This document shows, piece by piece, positions 1-9,000 of a DNA stretch of 64,000 nucleotides. The notes under the pieces were generated by a model. The model was not told where the DNA came from, did no database searches, and worked only from the letters and a program-made list of their open reading frames with translations. Position numbers and translations under genes: made by a program. The DNA lies in assembly GCA_963704155.1 (NCBI GenBank), contig CAVPHF010000032.1:62001-126000 (forward strand). The letters run 5' to 3'. Source of the DNA: Thiohalocapsa sp963704155. Its GTDB lineage: Bacteria; Pseudomonadota; Gammaproteobacteria; Chromatiales; Chromatiaceae. Each line of letters opens with the position of its first letter. Position 1 is the first letter of the stretch.

Positions 1-404
1 CAGGGAATGAAGCCAACGACCGGTTGGACCAAAAAGTTGCTGACGGTGCGGAGCTTACGCAGCCGGCCCATGATCTGAACCTGGTCGGCCGGCAGCGCGA
101 TCTCCTCCTGAGCCTCGCGCAGGGCCGCGGCGTCCAAGTTCGCGTCGACAGGCTCGACGCGCCCGCCCGGAAAGCCGACCTGGCCGCTGTGCAGATCCTT
201 AAGGTGCTCAGTTCGCCGGATCAGCAGCAACCGCCAGCGCCCATCCAGTTGGAACAGCGGGAGCAGCACCGCGGCCGGTTGGGGAGTCGGTGCGGCATGC
301 CCTGCCAGCTGATCTGTGGGGGGCGATGGAGGTCGGTCACTCAGCCGTTTGGAGATGAGGTCAGGGTCGAGCCGGTTGACAAGAGAGGATCGGGAATCGA
401 GCAT
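1..404 (-). CDS. Nudix hydrolase, CoA pyrophosphatase type (3' end outside window)
   Basis: The reading frame starts with ATG at 404 on the minus strand and runs off the left edge, giving about 134 residues. A Nudix box is visible: GGRVEPVDANLDAAALREAQ followed by EEIAL. It is preceded by LLLIRRTEHLKDLHSGQVGF, typical of the NudL/YeaB group that hydrolyses CoA and its derivatives to phosphopantetheine and adenosine phosphates. The N-terminal ~45 residues are proline-rich and not conserved. The family is clear; the substrate is inferred from the family. Confidence 0.85.
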   Translation of the reverse strand, partial: MLDSRSSLVNRLDPDLISKRLSDRPPSPPTDQLAGHAAPTPQPAAVLLPLFQLDGRWRLLLIRRTEHLKDLHSGQVGFPGGRVEPVDANLDAAALREAQEEIALPADQVQIMGRLRKLRTVSNFLVQPVVGFIP

Positions 405-522
405 CGGTCGCCCCCAAAACGCGGCAAAGGAATGACGTCGGGTCTCCCAACGGGGAAAGGAACCCGCACCCGGCCTTCGGGCAAGCGCATCAGCTCTGGC
501 AAAGGCGCGGCAGACGACGAGC

Positions 523-1308
523 CTAACGCCGGCCGCCGCGCCTTGTCTCATCCGCGCCTGCGGGTGGGCGCGTGCTGGAGGCGATGCGTCCAGCGTCCGC
601 GAGCTGTTGCAGCTTCGGATATCGGATGATGTCGCCGTCGATGCGCTTGATTGCAAAGCGTACGAACAGCGATTCGGTCAGCCAGTGTTCGCCGCGCGAG
701 GCCTTGCTGATCTGATGGTGGGGTGTTTGGCGGTAGGCGAAGGCCTGCATCGAGGCGAGGTCTTCCCAGACGCTAAAGGTGGCCAAGGTCAGCAATGGAT
801 GTTCGCCGAAACCGATGTGGTAGGCGCAGCCTTGCGCCTGTCGAAGCCCGTCGCGCACGTGCGGGACGCTGCGCCAAAAGTCCGGGGCTCGCGCGGCGGT
901 GACGCGCGCGTGGGTCAGGACGACGAGCGGTCGGTCGTCGAGCCGCTCGCCCGAGTAGTCGAAGACGGCCTCGTCGTCCCAGGTGCCGTGGCCGCGCGCC
1001 GGCACCAACGAAAAATGCAGTTGCTCGATACTCGGGCGCGCGACCCAGCGATAGAGCCGGCTCTGGCGCAGCTGCTCCTGCCGGCTTGGATCATCGAGGG
1101 CGCTCATCAGACAATATCGATTGAAGTCGGGCGCGATGCTGAAACCGTCGCGGCTGCCGCAGCCCATCAGCCGGATCATGCCCTTGGGCATCCGTCCGCC
1201 TGCCGCCATGCCCTGAAACCCCATCAGGATGAAGGCGCTCAGCGCATGGCTGGGCGGATAGCGGAAGAAGCTGAAGACGACTTCATTGAATGCCATGGAC
1301 GTGCGCAT
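523..1308 (-). CDS. crtA: Spheroidene monooxygenase family protein (CrtA)
   Basis: A 261-residue protein with the conserved CrtA features: an N-terminal FFRYPPSHALSAFILMGFQG stretch, a central FWRSVPHVRDGL motif and the C-terminal GFGEHPLLTLATFSVWEDL block followed by FAYRQTPHHQ. CrtA enzymes add keto groups to acyclic carotenoids such as spheroidene. The gene is divergent from crtI-crtB, and PpsR/CrtJ-type sites lie between them, which supports a role in photosynthetic carotenoid synthesis. ATG at 1308 is used; a second in-frame ATG at 1296 is equally plausible. The C-terminal 30 residues are Arg/Gly-rich and probably not part of the fold. The exact substrate cannot be read from the sequence. 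Confidence 0.88.
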   Translation of the reverse strand: MRTSMAFNEVVFSFFRYPPSHALSAFILMGFQGMAAGGRMPKGMIRLMGCGSRDGFSIAPDFNRYCLMSALDDPSRQEQLRQSRLYRWVARPSIEQLHFSLVPARGHGTWDDEAVFDYSGERLDDRPLVVLTHARVTAARAPDFWRSVPHVRDGLRQAQGCAYHIGFGEHPLLTLATFSVWEDLASMQAFAYRQTPHHQISKASRGEHWLTESLFVRFAIKRIDGDIIRYPKLQQLADAGRIASSTRPPAGADETRRGGRR

Positions 1309-1394
1309 GCCAGCTGATCTGGACAGATGGTCGTGTCAGCCGCGCTGCCGATGAGCGCGCCGCGGCGCGCTCGTCTGAGGTCCGCTGTCGCGAA

Positions 1395-1412
1395 TGTGCT
1401 TGACACGCGACA
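1395..1412. promoter_or_regulatory. TGT-N12-ACA site (PpsR/CrtJ type), distal
   Basis: TGT at 1395-1397 and ACA at 1410-1412 are separated by exactly 12 bases, the known half-site spacing of the photosynthesis repressor PpsR/CrtJ. The inner bases fit the full TGTCA-N8-TGACA palindrome only partly (TGTGC and GCGACA). It lies in the crtA-crtI gap, 68 bp (start to start) from a stronger site. Confidence 0.55.
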
Positions 1413-1462
1413 AGAACAGTGCGGCTTCTATGTTGCAATTATCGGTCAACCAGCTGCTATAC

Positions 1463-1480
1463 TGTCAAACATTATTGACA
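1463..1480. promoter_or_regulatory. Perfect TGTCA-N8-TGACA operator (PpsR/CrtJ type)
   Basis: TGTCA at 1463-1467 and TGACA at 1476-1480 form a perfect palindrome with an 8-base spacer. It lies 20 bp upstream of the crtI start and in the shared crtA/crtI control region. Paired sites of this kind are the normal target of PpsR/CrtJ, which represses carotenoid and bacteriochlorophyll genes under oxygen. The regulator gene itself is not in the window. Confidence 0.7.
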
Positions 1481-1499
1481 TAAGCGTAGGTTGACACTT

Positions 1500-3071
1500 G
1501 TGACAGCGGCCCCGCCCAGCACCAATGCCGTCACCGGCATCATCGATGCCCAGCGCCAAGCCGGCGCGCCGGCCCAGGCCAGGCGGAAGCCTCATGCGGT
1601 GGTCATCGGCAGCGGCTTCGGCGGTCTGGCTGCGGCAATTCGGCTGGGCCATCGCGGCTATCGCGTCACGGTGCTGGAGAAGCTCGACAAGCCGGGCGGG
1701 CGCGCTTACGTCCACCAGGCCGACGGCTTCACATTCGACGCCGGGCCCACCATCATCACCGCGCCCTTCCTGCTGGAAGAACTGTGGCAGCTCTGTGGCC
1801 GGCGTTTCCAGGACGACATCGACCTGGTCGCGATGGACCCCTTCTATCGTATTCGCTTCGACAGCGGCGAGACCTTCGATACCAACGGCGATGCCGAGGC
1901 GATGCGTGCGCAGGTTGCGCGCTTCTCGCCCGCGGATGTCGACGGCTATGATCGATTCATCGCGGCCAGCGAGAAGATCTTTCAGGTCGGCTTCCAGGAG
2001 TTGGGACACGTGCCCTTCACGGATTGGAAGGACATGGCCAAGATCGTCCCTAAGATGGTGGCGCTGAAGAGTTATCGCAGCGTCTACTCAATGGTCTCGG
2101 AATATGTCAAGGACGAACGCCTGCGCGTCGCGCTGAGCTTCCACCCGCTGTTGATCGGCGGCAATCCGTTCTCGGTCACATCCATCTATACGCTGATCTC
2201 CTTTCTGGAGCGGCATTGGGGCGTGCATTCGGCGATGGGCGGAACCGGCGCCATCGTCAACGGCCTTGTCAGCCTGATCGAGGGTCAGGGCAGCCAGGTC
2301 CAGCTGAATGCCGAGGTCGCCGAGATCACGGTGAACAACGGCAAGGCCACCGGCGTGCGACTCGCCAACGGCGAGCGCATCGCCGCCGATGTCGTCGTCT
2401 CCAATGCCGATGTCGCCTGGACCTACCGCAACCTGTTGCCGGGTATCAAACGCAAGCATTGGACCGACCGCAAGCTCGACAAGGCGCAGTATTCCAACGG
2501 CCTGTTCGTCTGGTACTTCGGCACCAAACGCCAATACCCGGACGTGCAGCACCATACTATCCTGCTGGGTCCGCGCTACCGTGCTCTGCTCGACGACATC
2601 TTCCGGCGCAAGCACCTGGCGGACGATTTCAGCATCTATCTGCATCGTCCGACGGCCACCGATCCGTCGCTCGCGCCGGCTGGCTGCGATACCTTCTATG
2701 CCCTGGCTCCGGTGCCGCACCTGGACGCCGACCTGGACTGGGCCGAGCGCGCCGAGCCGTACCGTCGCGCCATTTCCGATTATCTCTCCAAGACCATGTT
2801 GCCTGATCTCGAGAATCAGGTGGTAACCTCGCTTGTAACCACGCCCATGGACTTCGAACAGCGGCTGCTGTCGGTCAAGGGCGCGGGCTTCAGTCTGGAG
2901 CCGGTGCTGCTGCAGAGTGCCTGGTTCCGGCCGCACAACAAGAGCGAAGAGGTCGAGCACCTTTACATGGTCGGCGCCGGCACGCACCCAGGGGCGGGTG
3001 TGCCTGGCGTCATCTCCACAGCACGCGTTCTCGATACGGTGGTGCCTGATGCTTCTGTTTTCGCAACCTGA
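1500..3071 (+). CDS. crtI: Phytoene desaturase
   Basis: FAD-dependent CrtI family enzyme of about 523 residues that introduces double bonds into phytoene. The N-terminal dinucleotide-binding motif reads VVIGSGFGGLAAAIRLGHRG, followed by VTVLEKLDKPGGRAY and FDAGPTIITAPFLLEEL; the C-terminal carotenoid-oxidase signature ends in GAGTHPGAGVPGV. Length is normal for CrtI. The frame has no ATG near the start: GTG at 1500 is chosen because a GTAGG ribosome-binding sequence ends nine bases before it; TTG at 1491 is the alternative. The gene overlaps crtB by 23 bp, indicating translational coupling in a crtI-crtB operon. Confidence 0.95.
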   Translation: MTAAPPSTNAVTGIIDAQRQAGAPAQARRKPHAVVIGSGFGGLAAAIRLGHRGYRVTVLEKLDKPGGRAYVHQADGFTFDAGPTIITAPFLLEELWQLCGRRFQDDIDLVAMDPFYRIRFDSGETFDTNGDAEAMRAQVARFSPADVDGYDRFIAASEKIFQVGFQELGHVPFTDWKDMAKIVPKMVALKSYRSVYSMVSEYVKDERLRVALSFHPLLIGGNPFSVTSIYTLISFLERHWGVHSAMGGTGAIVNGLVSLIEGQGSQVQLNAEVAEITVNNGKATGVRLANGERIAADVVVSNADVAWTYRNLLPGIKRKHWTDRKLDKAQYSNGLFVWYFGTKRQYPDVQHHTILLGPRYRALLDDIFRRKHLADDFSIYLHRPTATDPSLAPAGCDTFYALAPVPHLDADLDWAERAEPYRRAISDYLSKTMLPDLENQVVTSLVTTPMDFEQRLLSVKGAGFSLEPVLLQSAWFRPHNKSEEVEHLYMVGAGTHPGAGVPGVISTARVLDTVVPDASVFAT

Positions 3072-4143
3072 CCGCGGTTTCGCGGACCCGGCCGATGTGG
3101 CTGCCTGCCGCCAACTGCTGAGCAACGGGTCGAAGTCCTTCTTTGCCGCATCCTTCTTTCTGCCGAAGGTGCTGCGTCAGCCGGCCTCGGCACTCTACGC
3201 CTTCTGCCGCGTTGCCGATGACGCCGTCGATCTGGGTCTGGATCAGCACGCGGCGCTCGATCAACTGCGCGAGCGTCTCGACCTTGTCTATGCCGGTCGG
3301 CCGCAACCGCACCCGGTCGATCGCGCCTTTGCTGGCGCGGTTGAGCGTTTCGCGATGCCGCGCGCCTTGCCGGACGCGCTGTTAGAAGGATTCGAATGGG
3401 ATGCCGACGGACGCGCTTATAACGATCTCTCCAGCGTTTTGGACTACTCGGCCAGGGTCGCCGCCGCCGTCGGAGCCATGATGTGCGCGCTCATGGGTGT
3501 GCGCTCGCCGCAGGTGCTGGCGCGTGCCTGTGACCTCGGCAGCGCGATGCAGCTGACCAACATCTGCCGCGACGTCGGTGAGGACGCGCGCAACGGCCGC
3601 ATCTATCTGCCGTTGGATTGGCTGCAAGAGGCCGGTATCGACCCGGACGCCTTCTTGGCCAAGCCGGTCTTCAGCGAGGCGCTGGGCTCGGTCGTCAAGC
3701 GCGTGCTGGATGCCGCGGAGGCGCTCTACCAGCGCGCGGAATCCGGCATCGCCCGGTTGCCCGTGGCTTGTCGGCCCGGCATCTATGCCGCGCGTCTGCT
3801 GTATGCCGAGATTGGCCGCGAAGTGGCGCGCAACGATTACGATTCGGTCTCGCAGCGCGCGGTTGTTCCGGCGGCGCGCAAGGTCACCTTGCTGAGTCAG
3901 GCGGTTGCCGTGACGCCGTTCCCGGGCGGCAGCTGCAAGGCGCCTGCGCTGGAAGAGAATCGTTTCCTGATCGATGCCGTGGCCGGCGCTCCACGCCCGG
4001 CCAGGCTGGTGGCCCCGCAGCGACGCCGATTCGAAGACAAAGTGCTCTGGGTCATTGATCTATTCGAAACCCTGGAAGAGCGGGAACGCATCGCCCAGGC
4101 CGAATACGATGGTATGCTGCCCGCAATGCGTAACGGAGGCTGA
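3049..4143 (+). CDS. crtB: 15-cis-phytoene synthase
   Basis: Condenses two geranylgeranyl diphosphates to phytoene, the substrate of CrtI. The squalene/phytoene synthase motifs are present: SFFAASFFLP, the first Asp-rich motif DDAVD near residue 58, and a second one within QLTNICRDVGEDARNGRIYL near residue 175. The 364-residue length is normal or slightly long. The start is ATG 3049, inside the end of crtI; the frame is open further upstream, but that part is only a shadow of crtI. It is followed after 2 bp by a small membrane-protein gene. Confidence 0.95.
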   Translation: MLLFSQPDRGFADPADVAACRQLLSNGSKSFFAASFFLPKVLRQPASALYAFCRVADDAVDLGLDQHAALDQLRERLDLVYAGRPQPHPVDRAFAGAVERFAMPRALPDALLEGFEWDADGRAYNDLSSVLDYSARVAAAVGAMMCALMGVRSPQVLARACDLGSAMQLTNICRDVGEDARNGRIYLPLDWLQEAGIDPDAFLAKPVFSEALGSVVKRVLDAAEALYQRAESGIARLPVACRPGIYAARLLYAEIGREVARNDYDSVSQRAVVPAARKVTLLSQAVAVTPFPGGSCKAPALEENRFLIDAVAGAPRPARLVAPQRRRFEDKVLWVIDLFETLEERERIAQAEYDGMLPAMRNGG

Positions 4144-4145
4144 CC

Positions 4146-4499
4146 ATGCGCTACTACCTCGGTGCTGTTTGTCTGCTGATTGGCGGCTGGCTGATCTACT
4201 CCGCCATCACCCATCGTAAGCGCGTCATCGCGGCGCGGGCGCATGCTTCGGCCAACGGCCAGGAGCAGGAGATCGACAAGGGGCTGGCGGCCATGGGATC
4301 GGCAATGTTGCCCTTCTACGCCATGTACGGCGCCTTTGCCTCGTTGCTGCTGATCGGCGGCTACTTCATGTCCGACATGTCGCAGTACATCTCCATCCTC
4401 GACCTGCTGGGAATGGTCGTCCTCGCGATCGCCTACAGCGTGTTCATGGTCATGCGCGCCGCTTACAGCAAGCTCGGACTCGACATGTCACGCGGCTGA
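4146..4499 (+). CDS. Small membrane protein downstream of crtB
   Basis: A 117-residue protein with about three predicted membrane segments: YYLGAVCLLIGGWLIYSAI at the N-terminus, a middle AMYGAFASLLLIGGYFM and a C-terminal ILDLLGMVVLAIAYSVFMV. A short charged loop lies between segments one and two. The start codon follows the crtB stop by two bases, with GGAGG just upstream, so it belongs to the crtI-crtB transcript. I do not recognise a family. The position suggests a membrane role connected with carotenoid synthesis, but nothing in the sequence proves it. Confidence 0.75.
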   Translation: MRYYLGAVCLLIGGWLIYSAITHRKRVIAARAHASANGQEQEIDKGLAAMGSAMLPFYAMYGAFASLLLIGGYFMSDMSQYISILDLLGMVVLAIAYSVFMVMRAAYSKLGLDMSRG

Positions 4500-4541
4500 T
4501 CGACGTCCGGCTTGGGCTAAACGGCGATTGGCTTCCTGATT

Positions 4542-4563
4542 AGGCGATTGACAGAAATCGCCT
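4542..4563. repeat. Palindrome made of the two tips of the 14382-type repeat
   Basis: AGGCGATT (4542-4549) and AATCGCCT (4556-4563) form an 8-bp stem with a six-base loop. The right 14 bases, GACAGAAATCGCCT, are identical to the right tip of the repeat at 14382-14540, and the left eight match its left tip. It therefore looks like an internally deleted copy. It sits between two convergent genes and touches the stop codon of the minus-strand gene, so it could also act as a bidirectional terminator stem. Confidence 0.6.
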
Positions 4564-5861
4564 TAACGCAGTGCTGTCCAAGTCAGCGTGTCGTTCGCTG
4601 GCGCATTGTGCCGATGCAGTCGCTGCAACAGCAGTAGCCACAGACTGACTACGGCGACGGTCATCAGGCCCATCATTGCCTGCGATGAGGTGCGTATCTC
4701 TCGCGCGATGAGGTCGTCCAGTGTCAGCGCCAACACCAAGAGCACCAGGGCCGCGGTCAAGCGGCTGCTCGCGCGCTCCCGTGGGTCGAGGACCGCGTCG
4801 CGCAGCAGCACCAGCGCGGCCGGCAGTAGCATGACCAGGTGATGGGTCCAGCTCGCCGGCGCGGCCAGAAAGATGAAGGCCGAAAGCGTCGCTAGCTCCA
4901 GATCGACCGCGGTCGGGTCCGGCCTGGCCGCGGCGGCGAAGCGTCGGCGCATGGACCCGAAGACCGCCCAAGAGGTCGCGGCTAGCAACGCCATGACCAG
5001 ACCCCCGCTCAGCATGGCGGCGGCGGTGGGGCTGGCGATCACCGGCTCGGTGAACTTGTTCGGGATCAGAAAGCGCGCGACCTGACCCGCGATGCTGCGG
5101 TTCCAGGGCGCGGCGATGGAGCTGTGGCCTTCCGGTAACGCGCTATAGCTGGCCCCGCCGGCGATCGTCGACCACCATGACCCCCAACTGCCGGGGGGCG
5201 CCAGGCCCAGGCTGACGACGAGCAGCGCCAATCCGGTGATGGCGGCGCCGAGCAAGGGCCGCAGGCAGCGCGCCCATGTTTGCCCGGGTGCGCACTGCGG
5301 CAGGATCCCGAGCAGCAGAATACCGTAATGCGGTTTGGCCACGGCGCCCAGCACCAGCGCGGCACCGCCGCCGTAGCCGCATCGGCCGCGCCGGAGCGAG
5401 CGCCAGTACAGCCAAAGGCAAAGCAGTATGAGCAGATTGATCTGGTGGAAGTGCAGCGTCAGGTAGATGCCGCCGAACGCGGCAATGTACGCTGGTCCCC
5501 AGACGCGCAGCCGTCGGTTGCGGGCCTCGCCTGGCTCGTCTCGCGACAGGTCGTAGGTCAGCAGCAGCATCAGCACCGGCACCAGCAGCAGGTTTAGGCG
5601 CCAGACCAGTTGACCGGCCTGCCGCTGATCGAGTGCGCTCAGCGGATAGACCAGGAACAGCGCCGTCGGTGGATAGCTGAAGGGCAACACATCGCCGACG
5701 CGGCGCTCGTAGGGATTGGTTTCTTCGACGAAGGCCCGTTGCGCTGTCTGCCAATAGACGGCGATGTCGAGATTACGCGTCTCCAGTGCGCCGGCGACCG
5801 CTGCGAATAAGATCAAGCCGCCGAGCAGCCCTAAGAGCGGCGCGAGGGCGCCGCGCCTCAT
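4563..5861 (-). CDS. GT87 (DUF2029) family polyprenol-phosphate-dependent glycosyltransferase
   Basis: A 432-residue multi-pass membrane protein with roughly ten hydrophobic segments. Features typical of GT87/DUF2029 are an N-terminal membrane helix, the extracytoplasmic DIAVYWQTAQRAF (acidic residue before Tyr-Trp), NPYERRVGDVLPFSYPPTAL, and a later KPHYGILLLGILP. Members transfer mannose or related sugars from a lipid-linked donor. The acceptor cannot be deduced and no polysaccharide genes are adjacent. It converges on the crt operon, with only a palindromic repeat between them. Confidence 0.8.
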   Translation of the reverse strand: MRRGALAPLLGLLGGLILFAAVAGALETRNLDIAVYWQTAQRAFVEETNPYERRVGDVLPFSYPPTALFLVYPLSALDQRQAGQLVWRLNLLLVPVLMLLLTYDLSRDEPGEARNRRLRVWGPAYIAAFGGIYLTLHFHQINLLILLCLWLYWRSLRRGRCGYGGGAALVLGAVAKPHYGILLLGILPQCAPGQTWARCLRPLLGAAITGLALLVVSLGLAPPGSWGSWWSTIAGGASYSALPEGHSSIAAPWNRSIAGQVARFLIPNKFTEPVIASPTAAAMLSGGLVMALLAATSWAVFGSMRRRFAAAARPDPTAVDLELATLSAFIFLAAPASWTHHLVMLLPAALVLLRDAVLDPRERASSRLTAALVLLVLALTLDDLIAREIRTSSQAMMGLMTVAVVSLWLLLLQRLHRHNAPANDTLTWTALR

Positions 5862-6009
5862 CGCTCCGCCCGCCTGTTTCGCTCACGCGTCGCCGTATCG
5901 CCCTTCATTGCCGTCGAGACCTCGTCACTCGCGCTTGGATATCGCGCGTTTCCGGCTGGATATGGGCGGATGCCGCGCTCGAATCTGCCGGCTGATAGGT
6001 CGGGTCGGC

Positions 6010-9000
6010 TCACTGCTCCTCGGCCTCCTGCAACGCCTGCTGGTCGACGACCTGGTTGTCGGCGCGGAAGCGGTATGCCTCGCCGATCAATGCCAGGCTT
6101 GCGCGTTCCCTGCCCCAGCGCTTGATGCGCTGCGCCGGCACGGATTCGTCTTCGCTCCAGATGCGCCAAAGCAGTGCGGCATTCTCCCAGTAGGCGCCGG
6201 CGATGTAGTGCCCGTCTGGGCTGAACGCCGCGTCGGCGACGCCGCCGAGGTCCGCGCGCAGCGGCAGGAACGCGTTCAGGCGCTCGACGCCGGCCGCGCC
6301 GCCCGCAGCCGCCGGCGTCTGCCAGAGCCTGATGCTGCCATCACGCGACGCGGTCAGCATCCAGGTGCCGTCCGGGCTGAAGCCGGCCCGATAGATACGG
6401 TCCTGGTGGCCGACGAGCACCGCACGAGGCTCGCCGTTGCGACTCCACACCCGTGCCGTCTTGTCGAGCGATGCGGTCAGCACCTGGGATGCATTGGGCG
6501 CGATCGCGATGCTGTAGACGCGCCCGGCGTGGCCCTCGAGGTAGCTGCCGAGCCGGCAGCCTGCGCTCGCCTCGACTTCCGCATCGATATCGACCAGTGC
6601 GGCGCGGCTGTCGGTGCCGGCAGCACCCAACAGACGGCCGTCCGCCGACAAGGCCAGGTCGCCGAGGGCGCCGATCCCCAGGTCGAGTTCGCAGCGCCGC
6701 TGCCAGCCGCCATCGGCGTCACGGAGAAACACCCGGAGTGTGCCGTTTTGATCGCCGGTCGCCAGCAGCGTGCCTTCGTCGACTGCTCCCAGCACCGCGG
6801 CGTCGACCTCGGCATCGGCATGCTCAAGCGCGCTGCCGGTATCGATCGGCAAGCAGCGCAGGGTAGAGAACACCCGCACCGGCCGTTGCCGATCATCGGA
6901 GGTGGTCAGCAGCCAGTCGCCGTCCGGTCCGAACAGGGCATTGTTGACTTTGCCGCCGCCTGTGGCTGACTTCAGGCTCAGCTTGCAGGAGGCGTCCGTT
7001 ACCAGATCGTTCACGTATGCAGTACCGTCGAAGCCGGCCGATGACAGCAGCCGGCCGTCGGCAGAGAAGCGCACCTGCCGTACCCGCTCGGTGTGCTGCT
7101 GGAAGCCGACCAGCGGTTGTGGTGTCGCTTGCTCCAGCGTGCGGTCGTAGCGCCAGACACGCACGCCGCCGTCGAAACCGGCGGTGGCAAGCAACAGTCC
7201 TCTGCCGTTGGGGGCCAATTCGTCTGGCGCCGGGGCCATGTCCAGGTTCCAAACGTGGTCCGGATGGGCCAGTTCGAACGCTAGCCGCGAGACCGGATCG
7301 ATGCTCCACAGGCGCACCGTGCCGTCCCGCTCTGAGAAGCTGAAAACGCGCTCTCCGCCACGACTGAAGCCGACCGCGCTCAGCGCCCCGTCATGGCCGA
7401 GCACGGCGATCTGTTTGCCCGTCTCGAGGCCCCACAGCCGCGCCGTCATGTCGAGCGAGCCGGTCAGCACCAGGGTCTCATCAGCCAGTTCCGTCGCCGG
7501 TGCCGGTGCGATCTCCAGATCGCTGACGCTGAGTAGATGGTTGCCGAGCACGACCGCTTGGCGCGAACCGTCCAGCGACCAGCGCACGACCTGCCCTTGA
7601 TCGTCCACGGCGACCAAAAAGGCACCGCCGGGGGCGAAGGCGACATCGCGGATCGCGGTGCGATGGATCTTGAAGCGCTCGCCGCCGATGTCGCTGTCCG
7701 CCAGCTCGTCGATCAGGCCGCCGTCGGCGCGGTACAGGCGCACACGTTCGTCGACGGCGGCGATTGCGATGCGCTCGCCCTGGTCGTCGAACACAGCGTT
7801 GTTGAATGGCCGTCCGAGCGGACCCTCCTCGGGCAGCGACAATAGCGTCTCGCCGCTGGCCAGGTCGATGACGTGCGCCCGCCCGCGCGCGGAGGCGGTC
7901 AACAGTCGGTCGGCATCGGGCGAGAAGTGGAGCCCGCGGATCTGGCCTTCGTCGAATGGGCGGTTGAGCAGCACCTTGCCGGGTAGCGTCAGGTCGATGA
8001 CGCAGACGCCTTGGTTCGGATCACCCGGGATCGCTTCGCCCTCGCGTGCGATGGCCAGGTATCGGCGCTCGGCGTCCAGCCGAAACACGCTCCCCGGCGC
8101 GCTGCCGCAAGGATAGAGCGGCGCCGCGCCGGCGCTGGCGGGTAGGCGCCAGATACCGGCCTCGCCAATGCCGAAGATCTGATCGTCATCGCCAATCACT
8201 AGGCTGTGAAGCGCAAGGCCGTCTGCCTGCAGATCACGGTCGGCGATGAAGCGCCCGTTCTGCAGACGCCACAGCCGCGGTCCGTGCTCGCTCGTGATGG
8301 TCGCGAGCAGCGTGCCGTCGGCGTTGAAGCCCGGGATACGCGGCTGCCCCGGCCCTGGTCCAGCGGAGCGCGCCATGGCCATGAGCCTGTTGCCGCTGAA
8401 GGCGTGACTCAGCGTCTGCACCGCCTTTTCCGGCAGATCTTGGCCGGCATCGATGGCCAGCATCACGGCCTGCGGCGTGTTGCCTTGGGCGATGTGCAGG
8501 TCCGCCTCCTTGAGCTTGCTGCGATGCAGATTGACGCGCGCATCGTTTGACGCGACCAAGGCGAAGCCGGCGGCAGCCGTCGCGGCCACGACCAGCGCCA
8601 GCAGCAGAAGACCGACCACCCGCACGAAGCGATTACGGCGCCGTACGAAGCCGATGTGCGCGGCGGCGCGCTGCAGGAACTCTTGCTCCAGCGGCTCCAG
8701 CTCGTCGGCAAAACCAGTGGCGAACGCCTGCGCCGCGGCGAAGCTGAGTTCTCGGTACAGATACTCGCTGTTGCAGTCGGTGCGCTTCCACAGCAGGGCC
8801 TGCCGGCTGAGCTGGCTGCGGACTTGCAGCAGTCGCCGATTCTCCGGTTCGCGCAGCCAGTCGCGTACCGGCGCCCAGTTGGAAATCAGCGCTGGATGGC
8901 TGAAGCTTGCCACCGGACGGTAGGCGCGCAGCTCGATCTGCGCCCTCTCGTCGTTGTCCTCGGTCGCGCTCCCGGCGTGGCTCTCATCCTTGCCGGCATC

